Positions 47,201 to 60,200 of a stretch of 64,000 nucleotides of DNA are shown here, piece after piece. Made by a program: the position numbers and the translations under genes. The notes under the pieces are model-generated. The model had not been told where the DNA came from and made no database searches. It saw only the letters and a program-made list of their open reading frames with translations. The DNA is taken from the NCBI RefSeq assembly GCF_000471905.2, contig NW_006495273.1:4624677-4688676 (forward strand). Reading direction: 5' to 3'. The stretch's first letter is position 1, and every line of letters begins with the position of its first letter. This DNA comes from Amborella trichopoda (Eukaryota > Streptophyta > Magnoliopsida > Amborellales > Amborellaceae).

Positions 47201-50200
47201 AACAATTAGCTCATATCAAAATACTGTTTTCATTTTAAAAAAAACAAACGAAAAGAAAAGTTATACGTGCATTATATTGGTTGCCTTGGAGTTCTATTCA
47301 GTCATGAAACAAAAAGCCCAAAGTGTTTTCAGTATTCTCATGACAAACATGCAACATGTGTATGTATCTGTGAAGTTTCTTATACTAAAACACCTTCATC
47401 ATCATCATCATCATCATCATCATAACCTTTTCCTAATTAATTGGGGTCGGCTACACAAATCATGATCTGTCATTCTAGTCCATTAAAGGCCATACTCTCA
47501 GTGACGCCATAAGTCCCCTATAACTTTCAGAACTACTTGCAACCACATCCTTTTGGGCCTACCCCTTGTCCTTTTAAGTCCTTCCACTTGAACTAACTCG
47601 CCACAGGTGATGTACTTAGTCGGTGCCACACATGGCCAGCCCACCTAAGTCTACTGGCTCTCATCTTATCGCCTATTGGTGCTACACCTAAATTATCTTG
47701 AATGGATTCATTTCGAATTCTATTCATTCTTGTCTGGCCACTCATTCATCTTAACATCCTCATTTCTACTACACATTCTATAAGTATATTGTTTTTTGTC
47801 CGCCCAACATTCAGCCCCATAGAGCAAAGCTAGTCTCACAGCTGTCCTATAGAACTTACCCTTCAGCTTCATTGGCATGCGGCGATCAAATAAAATTCCA
47901 GTTGCACATCTCCACTTCACCCACCCAGCTCTAATTTTGTGTGCGACATCTTCCTCAATCTCTCCATTTTCCTAGATTAACCCAAGATATCGAAAGTGTG
48001 GTCTTTTTTGCACTTCTTGGACGTCAATTTTAACTACTTCCTCGTCTCTACACCTATTATTACTAAACTTGCATTATACTCTGTCTTAGTCTAACTAATT
48101 TTAAAACCTTGGATTCTAAAGCATCCCTCCAAAATTCTAATTTTGTGTTGATGCCGTTTCGGATCTCATCGATCAAAACTATGTCATCCTAAAACACCTT
48201 ACTTTCTGAAAATGGTAACAAACTAAAACACCCTATTCCAAATATGACATCTCCTACTGTTGAAATCTATACATTTATTGGAAAATGTTTCAAGAAACCT
48301 AGAATTTAACAAATTAAGGTATTCAGTATTCTCATGACAAACATGCAACATGTGTATACATCTGTGACGTTCCTCATACTAAAACACCTTACTTTCTGAA
48401 AATGGTGACAAACTAGACCACCCTATTCCAAAAATGCCATATCCTACCACTGAAATCTATGCATTTGTTGGAAAATGTTTCAAGAAATCTAGAATTTAAC
48501 AAATGAGGGTTTGTAAATCAAGATTTTCCTTTTATCAGACTTGCCCTAATGTATATTGTATATTTCTAAGAGAACAGACTTCCTTCGCTTTTTTTTTTTT
48601 GGAGGGCGGGAGGGGGGAGATGGGGTGGTGGGGATAGATTTCATTGCTGAACGACAGAACACATCATGTTGCACTTCATGCAGACAAGCAGAGACTTGTG
48701 CAAGGGGAGAACGGAAGTCCCCTAGCACATAAATGTAGACATAGAAATATACAAAGCTGTTTCATAAGTTCATCAATATCACTATACAAAAGAAGTGCGT
48801 GCAATCAAGCATAGGATGTTTGCTTTCTCAACCGGAATAGTTATTACTACACTAAACGAACCTGATACTGGCTTAGCCACCTGATCTTCAAGTAGACTGT
48901 CTTTAGTATTCAGTACCTTTTTTTGAACAGTTAACCTCAGAATTTCTATCTAACCCTCTTTTTAAACTTTCCTAACTAAAACCTTCTCTTTACTAACCCT
49001 CTTTAAACTTAAAAATCATCTTTTGTACTCGTACCTTTTTCGCTTTCTTCATTTATTTCTCGACCTTTTTGATTGCCACCAATAGACATGAAACCAAAAC
49101 AATTATCCCCTTTTTCCCAAATATTATTCGAACATACCCTACCAAATGAAACAATTACTGTACTTTCATTGGGGCAATGGATGGTTCAGAATTTCTCCCA
49201 CTGCTCAAGAAAGACCACAGATATGAGTAATATTGAACCCACTTTGTAAATGAGCAATAATTTGTCCTTTCATGCTTGACCATTCGCATGCAACATTGGG
49301 GGGGAAGGGGGGGGGGGGGATGGCAGGAACAAAAACCTGTAGAAACACCTCCAACCACTTCAAACTTTGCACATGGATCTCGTTCATAACTTCTCCAAAG
49401 CACCACTCTATCTCACTGTTCCACCCAACCTGATCATTTCTGCCCCTTTCCTCATACTCATCTCCCATATAATGTTCAAATACTCCATCAAATCATGCAC
49501 GCCCAACATAAACAGATCCAACCAGCATGCACCCTCATTCCTATGAGAGACAGGCCACTACCCAAATATTCTAGTTACCAGCCACAGTAACCAACCCCTA
49601 TGCATGCACCATTTATCCATCCAAAACTGCATCTGCTACCATCCCTACCATTTCAACCCATTAAAAGCAATCTTTAAGCTTCTAATCAACCTTCAAAGAA
49701 CTAAACAGACCCGCTACTCATCCACCAACCATACCAAACCTCATAACCACCGCTGATGTACTTCTTCCTCCAAATATCATTCCATAGTTCAACCAACCAT
49801 CCCCGTCATCTCTTAACAGCCAAAGCAATATAAAAGCAAAAGATTGTCACCCTCCCTAAGCTTCCAAAAAATACACGGTATTGTATCACCATGAGCAGAA
49901 CATACAAATGCTCATTGATGCACTCAATTTGCAATTCCCCACTTACCCCATTAAAGCAGTGTTTAACATATTGCCGGTCTGACTCAAAACTCGCCCGTTT
50001 CGAAACGGATTGAGAGCCATGCGATTCAAGGCTAAAAACCCTGAATTGCCCAAGTCTCCCAGTTTTCATAATCTTTTGACTTTTCTTTATTAAAACTACC
50101 CCAACTTGACTCGGACTCACCCAAGTCGGACATGGGATACTCGGGATTAGGAACCTAGCGAGTCCCTACCCGAGTCCAACTTTTCAATAACTATTTTATA

Positions 50201-51188
50201 AAAATCTCAAACCTTTTAACATAGACTCCATGGATTAAAAATTGGGAGTATGCAAGGTAACCAAAATAAAGGTTAATAACTCCAATATTGAAAACATCAT
50301 TGAATTATTCAAGTCAAATTTCAAGTCTTTATTCCTAAGAACCATCCCTTGAAACTCAATATGTAGTGGACGCCTATGATGGGTCAAGGGGAGATTTCAG
50401 GCAGCATCACAACAGAATTAGACACCTCCAGTAATCTAGAGCAGCGTTTGATTTCCAAAGCAAATTGAACTTTGGGCCTCACATGCAATATGACCTCAAG
50501 GGGTATTTGATTTTAAATTTTGAATTGGGCTCGCAAATAGAATTTTTTACAAAACCATTCTGTTATTTTGCAAAAGAACTCTCTCTCTCTCTCTNNNNNN
50601 NNNNNNNNNNNNNNNNNNNNNNNNNNNNNNNNNNNNNNNNNNNNNNNNNNNNNNNNNNNNNNNNNNNNNNNNNNNNNNNNNNNNNNNNNNNNNNNNNNNN
50701 NNNNNNNNNNNNNNNNNNNNNNNNNNNNNNNNNNNNNNNNNNNNNNNNNNNNNNNNNNNNNNNNNNNNNNNNNNNNNNNNNNNNNNNNNNNNNNNNNNNN
50801 NNNNNNNNNNNNNNNNNNNNNNNNNNNNNNNNNNNNNNNNNNNNNNNNNNNNNNNNNNNNNNNNNNNNNNNNNNNNNNNNNNNNNNNNNNNNNNNNNNNN
50901 NNNNNNNNNNNNNNNNNNNNNNNNNNNNNNNNNNNNNNNNNNNNNNNNNNNNNNNNNNNNNNNNNNNNNNNNNNNNNNNNNNNNNNNNNNNNNNNNNNNN
51001 NNNNNNNNNNNNNNNNNNNNNNNNNNNNNNNNNNNNNNNNNNNNNNNNNNNNNNNNNNNNNNNNNNNNNNNNNNNNNNNNNNNNNNNNNNNNNNNNNNNN
51101 NNNNNNNNNNNNNNNNNNNNNNNNNNNNNNNNNNNNNNNNNNNNNNNNNNNNNNNNNNNNNNNNNNNNNNNNNNNNNNNNNNNNNCTA

Positions 51189-51252
<64 letters not shown>

Positions 51253-54200
51253 CACCATCACCACTACACAACCACCACTACTTAACCACCCACTCCACCT
51301 CCCACCACTGCCTAGTCACCATCCACTCCACCAGCACCATACGGTCACCACTACCACCACATCATCACCCCCTACACCTCACCACCACCACCGCCACTGC
51401 ACTACCACCACCGTCTAGCCACCACCAACACACACCACCGTCACCTACCACGGCCACCACTGCTACCGCCACACCAACAACAACACACCACCACCACCAT
51501 CACACCACTGCCACCACCAGCACTTAACCTGGCCCACCACAACTACCACCATCACACCGCCGCCGCCACCATCTCACCACACAAGAACAAATTGGAGTTC
51601 AACTTGAAACAATCGAACACCCTTAAATAGTAAATGATAATGACCAAATTTCCATTTGGTCAACTAAAACTTGGAAAAAACACCATTTGACAAAATTTTG
51701 AAATCAAATAATGCATAGATTCTGGTTAGTCCTCATTAATTTGGTGTTATCTAGAACAATTTTAATTATAAGCACATCTTCTCAAAGAGAGAACAAATTC
51801 AAGTTATGAAATATGTTCTTGATCCCCTAAATGAAATATTATCAAAGACCTGGCAAGAAGTGAAACACACGTGAACCAAGCTCAAGCAAAATTTAATAGA
51901 CTCCATTCCTCAAGCCTCCGCAAGAGGTTGCAGTGTGAGTCAACAACAACAGTAAAGAAAAATTTACAAGGATCACCTAATTGAAGGCATCCATTGATTT
52001 TGAAGAAATCCTTGGGGTAGAAGGAACTCTTAGGGATGCCGTTTATCATGTTTGAAAATCTAGTGGTTGACAAACAAGCAAACATTTAGTAAATCCAGCG
52101 ATTGCTAGAACCACATATCATCAAATAATATAAGTAATCCAAACACATAGAAATCATACACCCTAATTTGTAAAAATCTATTACAATCTCCCAAATTTAA
52201 AGCTACAAGAAGGTAACATGATTCATGAGAACAATATATGATTTGTCAGGACAAAAATACCTCCTCAAAAATTCTTTATAAATAAGAAAAGGGAATTCTT
52301 TTCATTGCACTACTTTGGCCATAATCATATAAAGCCCAAATAAACAAATAGAATAATGGCCTAACCATGATGTCGTCCATGGATACTTTATTAAAGATCC
52401 AAAGACCAAAATGTCCATGTATTAAAAAAAAAGTAAGAAAAATTACATCACGATCAAATTACCCTTGCACAACTATGAATCCAACATCTTTCTCAAACTA
52501 TGAGATGATTATGCATAAGCTTTTATCCATCAAAAGTGAAAATTATATCCAAATCTATGTGTTGTATAAACGATAGTTAAGGGGTGGAAACGTGTGGCAA
52601 GAATAAAAGGGAACCCTATCCATAGAGATACCATAGGGTAAGTTCCCTAGAAATAGAGGGATTTCATGGAAATCTATGTAGGGTATTTTTCTATTCAACC
52701 CTTTTTAGGATAGATTTTATGTAGTTGAAAAACAATGGGCAAGGTTATGGATAAAAAAAATTTATGGTCTTTTGAGAGTTTTTAGGAGAGAGAATTAAAA
52801 AATGATGGGAAGAGATATGAATAGAGAAAATATATTCAAAATAAGAATTTTTAGGAGAACTTTACTACAATATGATTATTGCATGGAACATATTAGATTA
52901 TTAGGTAAATAGACCACTAAGAGATATAGGACTCCTAATACTTCCATATCATCATCATTATCATAACCTTTTCCCAATTAATCAGGTCGGCTATATGAAT
53001 TTTAGTCCGCCATTCTAATCTATTAAAGGTCATACCCTCAGTGACGCCATATGTCCCTATATCTTTTCGGACTACATCCAACCATGTCATTTTGGGCCTA
53101 TCCCTTGCCCTTTTTAGGCCTTTTACTTGAACTAACTCGCACCTCCTAACACGTGTTGTACTTGGTCGACGCCACACATGGCCAACCCACCTAAGTCTAC
53201 TTTCTCTCATCTTATCGCCGTCATGATAAGTTTTGAAAATTTTTTACGTTGGCTGCCAACCTAACATAACCCAACATGGGACGGTATAAGGGAAAGTTTA
53301 AGGTCATCACACTTCTATATCATATAGTAAATTTATAAAAATCTAAAATATAAATTTATATAACAAAATATTATTCTTAAAAAGTATTATTATATAACAT
53401 ACTATATAATGCTATACAATATTAATAATTTAGTTTACAAAATAGTTACATATTAATATTATATAATATTGGTATATTTTTAAAAATATAAAGTCTAAAA
53501 TATAAATTTTTTTTTTGAAGTGTTAAAGTCTAAAATATAAATTTATACATCAAAATATTATGCTTAAAGAGTATTATTATATAACATACTATATAATGCG
53601 ATACAATATTAATAATTTATATGATATAACATACTATATAATAATTTGTAAATATTAATAATTTATTTTACAAAATATTTACATATTAATATTATATTAT
53701 TGATATATTTCAAAAAATATAAAAGTCTAAAATATAAATTTATACATTAAAATATTATTCTAAAAGAGTATTATTATATAACATACTATATAATGCTATA
53801 CAATATTAATAATTTATTTTACAAAACATATTAAAATTATATAATATTAGTATATTGAATTAAAAAATATAATATTATTTTTATGGATATTAATGTTATA
53901 GAGTTAGGATTTGATAGGGGACTAGATTGCTCAAATATAACCTATTCAATTTTAGACAAAAAAATGATGAAATATGTTTATTCAAATTCCAATTCTATTT
54001 AGTTTCATTAAAAAGTTTAGGTTCTCTCTTCCAAACCCACAAATATCTGTCCCATTATCTTCAAACTCTTAAGTTGTAGGAGAATATATGTAAGGGCCCA
54101 CTTATTTATTCCACTAAATAATCTAATTTTAAGAAAAAATATAAAAACTATATAGAACACACTAATTTCTTTAAGGGCACATTACGGAGTTTTTGAGAGT

Positions 54201-57200
54201 GGGAGGGAGTCACGTACAATTTACGGAAGGCTGCCCTTCCATCATTTTTTATGGAAGGATGGTCTTCCAAAAAGGGACCATTTTGATGCTTAAAAAATGC
54301 CGGATAGAAGGCTGCCCTTCCACTTTGCGGCTTCCACGCAACAAGATCAAACGTAGAAGTGTAATGTTCAACTTCCACTTCTAGAAACTCCCACTTATCA
54401 AACACACCCTAAATATTTGTTAACCAAAAATCCCAAAATCTTGCCCTCTCTTTTCTTTTCCAGAATCCCAAAATCAAGAAAGGGAAAAAAAAAAAGCTTG
54501 ATCTAGCCCTCTCTTTCCTCCTTTGTATTTTCCATGTCTCTCTGTTTCCTCACCTATCTTCCATGTCTCTCTTTTCTCCTCTCTCTTGCTATATCTCTAC
54601 AAACCCATGACTCTCTTTCTCCTCTCTTGCTATATTTTTAAGAACATGACATTCTATCATAATTGAGTGTGCACCAACAATTGATGCACAAATCTTCTAC
54701 CTCCATTTACATACAAATTATCGTTTTGAACAATGTCTTCATGTGGAGTTGGTTTCTGTGGTTTATTTGTCTGACAAGGTTGCATCGTATTTCTTTTGTT
54801 TCGAAATTGTACATAATAGGTATTGTTGAAATGGGTGACTATATGATGATTCTTCTTATGGTAATTTATGCTGTTGATAAATCAGAAAGATAAATATCTA
54901 ACTTTTTCTGCAAAAGAAAAAAGTACTTGAAGCTAGATTTAGCTTTAAATCCCAGTTACCACAATGTAGGAATAAAATATAATGCACGTTCCCACATACT
55001 TATAATTCTTGAATCCATGATAAGATCATCAGCTTACTGGCTTTGGTTTTTTATCAAATACTAAAGTAGATTTAGAGCCAATCAAATCTTACCATTACAT
55101 CTTTCATAGATGTTATCTATTTATTTTTTAATTTTATTATGGAAAATTGTTTCACGCGAGCTAGACCCCATTTCTAGAATGTGTGGTCCCAAGTATAAAG
55201 CATCCATCTTAAAGATGGACGCAAATAGGTGGTCCATCTAAAAACAATTGAATTAGAATTATTATTTTTAATTTTCAAAATGTATTTATTTTTTCATATT
55301 CATGATTTCCGTATTAGAGAAAAATTAAGTCCAAAAATCCATCTCAAAAACAGATTTTTAAGAGATGACTCATTTCTACATGGACTCATAGAAACTGTGT
55401 CCTTTTATTATTTATGGTATTTCTGCATATTTTTTCAATAAATCTTTTGCAATAAGTTTTAATGTTTATAGTTATCTTTCTATTTTTTCTGTAAATCTTT
55501 TGCAATTAGTTTTTTTAATGTTTATAGTTATAATATTTTTTTTATATCCAAATTTTTGTAATCAGATTATATTTGAGCAGGTATTTTGCCCGTAATGTGA
55601 AGCTCAAATAGACATATTAATCAGCAAAGTGAAGTTGTAGTATTTTCCTTGTATTTATTTGATAAATATTTGCTAGTTCCTATGTATATTTCTCTTTAAT
55701 TACATTCGTGACTAATTTCTTTACTTTTAACCATGTCTAAAAAATTCCAAAAAAAATAATGTTAAACATTTCATTAAATTTCAGCCTTTAAAATCAGTTT
55801 AGGAGCAATTTCTAGAATTCTTGTAATAAGTTAATCAACATTACAATATTATGCTTACTTTTCTACAAAAATAGGAAGTAGGAAACATAACTGATAATAC
55901 AAGATGAATATTTCCACCTAAAGTTTTACACTTAAAAATAGTTTGAATAATTTTAATTATTTCCAATTCTAATCTTTTAATAACTAAAACTGAGAAATTT
56001 ACATAAAAAACCTATATATTTGTGGAATTAAATTTTATTTTTAATGCAAGTCTCATTTTCTTCAGATTTTTAATTTTTCCCAAAATACCCCAAGGTCCAA
56101 CCTTTTCTTAACAAAAAGTGCCAAACTCATTTTAAAGTAAAAAATGAGTTCAGTCAAGTGCCGAGAACGATTTGCTTTTAAGTTAATTGCACATATATTA
56201 TGCTCCCACGCGCACTTGCTTCCTCGAGCAATACAGCTATTTACAATTTTTTGGATCTAAAGATTTTGGCATCCACCTAAAAAAAGGACTTTTAAGTTCT
56301 TAAAGATCTGATGATTCTGATCCCCAAAATTTGAGGGCCTTAAAAGGAAGCACATGGGAGCAAGTACGCAGTATGCTCCAGTGGAAGAACAAAATACATG
56401 CTCTTCACTTAAAAAAAATGGGCATGTTTTTACTTTAAAAAAAGGGTCCGGCTCTTCAAGTGCCAAGCCCATTTTTTAATTACAAAAATAAATGAGTTTG
56501 GTGGTTAGGCACTTCAACTGCAGAACCTATTTTTCTGCTTAAAGGGACTTGAGGAAAAATAAAAATATGACAAAAAATAGGGACTTGGGCGTAGAAAGTA
56601 TGGGACTATTTTTAATTCCACAAAATATTTAGGATTCTTACACAAGTTTTACTTGAAAAATTTACGTCCATTCTGTTTTCTTTCTCAGTACTATTAGACT
56701 CCCATAATTTGAAAGAACTTTTTAGAAGATATGAGTATATTTGAACTATATTTTTATTTCTTGTTTTTAATATATTTTTATTTTTTTGTCTCTTCTTACA
56801 TTTCTATGTGCAAGACACGATAAATCCACTAGTCTCCTCTCCACTGACACTATATCATGGCTGTCTAGCAACATCCAAAACTATTGAAGTATATGACTAT
56901 TGGGAGAAGTTCAAAGTTTAAGATGACTCACTTTACTGTAGAGTAATAAAAAAATATAGATTAGTTCAGACAGCACAGCTACATGTATTATGTTTATTAA
57001 TCTGAGAGTAATTATGATTCTTAATATAGTTCAAGGGGAGAATTCTAACAAACGCCTGAAAAGGTGTTCTCATTTTATTTTACGCTTCTTACTCTTCGTT
57101 TTGTTTTATGCTTCATGCTATTGTAGTTCAATGAGCTTATTCCTACGGACCATTTCGACATTGCACTTTGCATAGATATCAAGTTTAAATAGCATTGTAT

Positions 57201-60200
57201 CAAACAGGATCATACTTAAATAGAAGGAAAACGATATATTAGTGGCATAAAAGATTTCATCTCAACCACTACATTTTGGTTTAAATCCAACCAAACAAGA
57301 AAACATTAAATCTCATTTTCAGGGTTCAGGCCATTTAAATGCAATAAAGCAAGTACAAGGCCTTTGTGATCCTAACAAAGAGCAATAAAATTTTGAAAGA
57401 TAAATCTTTAGAAGCAAATAAATAGCAGGCAATAAGGCATACCAGCATAAAGCTTAAAATAACCAATATTTTTACTACCTTCAGGTTATGCGGTTCAAGG
57501 GATTTCAGATAATCCAAAAGTTCATTTTGTCCATTTGCTGACCTCCTTCCAACTTGATGTGTTAACTCCTCAACCTCGGCTTCTAGTAATTCAATGTACT
57601 TCACAGCATCTATTTTCTCAGGACCAGAAACATTGTTCCACCGGATAACTTCACCAGTCACATTTTTTTGTGTTCCAGGTGCATAATCTGCCCCATCCTA
57701 TATCATGCAACATCAGAGTCAAGTCTTATTAATACAAAGTTCTGGAGAGAGAGAGAGAGATCATATCACAGCATAAACTGCTTACATCAAAGCTGGAATG
57801 ATATTTCTATGAAAGGCTATCAAGATTTGCACATAGATCATGTTTGATATGATATATTCACTAAATACCAAAATACAACTATAATATAAAGTCCATTCCA
57901 CTGACCATAGCATAATGCAGCAATGGCCATGGTGACAATTGCTCACAGAAGGAATGGTACGGGGCTCTAAATTACTGTAAATTCATGTGCTACCTAAAAA
58001 TAGTTCAAGACATTAATGCATTGAGTCCACAGAATCCATGTGAATACAACAAATATCAAGATAGAGTAAATATCAAGATAACCAAAAAAGGGATTCATGA
58101 TGCATCAATACTCAATGCTCGCCTGCTTATGCTATTCATTATTTGAACACTTTTTAACCAATCTCCATCCACAATTTCAGAGTATGATTTATTGATGATG
58201 GTATGAGGCTACATCACTAGGTTCTTTTACTATGCTATAGAGAGTATTGACTGACACCACTTGAAGCGAGCTCCTACAGCAGCCAAAAAAGGGAAAATAA
58301 AAAAATACAGCAAAAATGTTATAGAAAGGAACAGGAAAATACCTTAGAGTCCTGCTTATCAGGAAGAGAAACTTGTGCCAAAGACTGCTGCAACTCCAAA
58401 CGATATTGTGCATTTTTAAACATATAACCAGTCATCAAAACACTGTACATGAGCTGCGCCAGATTTTCAGCAACCTGAAAGGGAAAACCATTATAAAAAG
58501 TAGTAGTAATGGACATAAGTTCAATTTCAACAAACATAGGTGAAGTGTATGCTTTGATTGGATATAATGCGTTCAGTTTCAACAATAACATTGGAACTAT
58601 ATGCTGGCAAGTATGTCCTTCCTTAGAAATATTCATGGAGAAAAATCAAATAAGAGCTACAATTTTTCAGTGAGAAGAATCACAAAAAATGAGTACAATA
58701 AGAAACATACAGTGGTAACAGTTACAGCAAAAAACTGGGGAGGAAGTGTCCCAATCATATTTGTCACCGTCTGGCGCATGGCTTCTACAACCTGTAGGAA
58801 TAAACAGGGCAGATGCTTTAGCTTTTATAGTATGCACAAATATGATGATTACATGTGTGAACTCAATTCTTTAGAAATTTAGAGAAATGCAGAGTCTTCA
58901 TTCAAGAAACAATTAAGAATACATAGAATTGGGTAGCAAACCTGGGGGGGTGCTCTTTTGACAAACAATTCCATGAATTCTGGCTGGACATTTCTCACAT
59001 ACTCCAAAAGAATTTCCTTCCTGCCCTTGGGCTGCTAAAAAACAAACCAATGAGTGTCAGCAAGTTTAAAATTTTCAAAATCATGAGACATCTCTAACAT
59101 GACACAGAAGCACTAAACCTACACATAAGTATCCAAAGAAAAAACTAAAATCATACAGAAAATGCAAAAGGCAGACTCGGTGGAGAAAAAAAAGATGAGA
59201 AGCATTACTGCAAGAACGTCTTAAATCTTAATAACAATCTCTAATATAAGATCAAACTAACAAAGTCAAAGATTAATCATCATGACAGAGTCACGCAACA
59301 ACAGTTGTCATGGATATAAAGTTATCAAGATATGCAACACTATTCAATACCTATATGCTGATTTGAAAACCCAATGCCTTTTGACATGAGAAGATAGAGT
59401 TGTGAATGGTCTTAGAAGAATTTCCACAGTCTAATAGACAGCCAAATTATACAATAGAAAATTATTTAAAAAGAAACTGCAGGATGTAATCTCAACCCTT
59501 ATAAAGTAAGCATGGAATAATAAACAAATCTCATTAAATTCTAATTATTTAATTTGGGTACACATACGGATGATTCCAAATGAGACAGCAAATGCAATCA
59601 CAAACATTTTCTCAATACCCCTTTTGTTAACAACTTTTTACCTCCAACAAGAAGATCCAATGGATACCGCTGATTTGAAGCTCCTTCCCTCTATAATGAA
59701 AAATTATTATTTAACAAGTTTCAAAAGACTTACAATGATGGAATTTGATGTGCCTTGGAATTATAATTTAAACATCTAAAAAGGCACGATGTCTCAAAAC
59801 ATTACTTAGTTGAGAGAAGGCGCCAAAGCCTCTTCCATAATATACACGAGCTGACATTTATCTAATACCTTGAACTATTTGAAGTGACATTGCAATGTAA
59901 TTTACTACATTTATACATAGTAACACGAAAATATAGACTATATGACTATTCTACTTAATCAAAATTAACATTATAGTACTGATCCTAAAGGACCATGATA
60001 GATGCAGAATCAAACCATCTAAATCCATTGAAAGAAACAAAAATGAAGTATGCCTAAATCACAATGAATTTCAGATTATATACATTGCCTATTTACATGC
60101 AAAAATGGCTGCAATGATACAAAAAAAGGCTCAGATAAATCCTTTTTTTGGTTATTTCAGATGATTTTTATGTCCCTAAGATTCAAACATGCTCTGCAAT

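Noticed and set aside
48587-48735. Possible retroposed transcript with poly-A on the minus strand
   Set aside because: A poly-A/T tract is present but no target duplication or source gene could be identified.
49149-49230. Peptide-like [10 protein letters not shown] resembling a Harbinger transposase motif
   Set aside because: The similarity ends after a few residues and no other transposase block is nearby.
50465-51527. Long open frames of 230-320 codons on both strands
   Set aside because: They run through 591 N and CT/CAC low-complexity sequence; no real protein is encoded.
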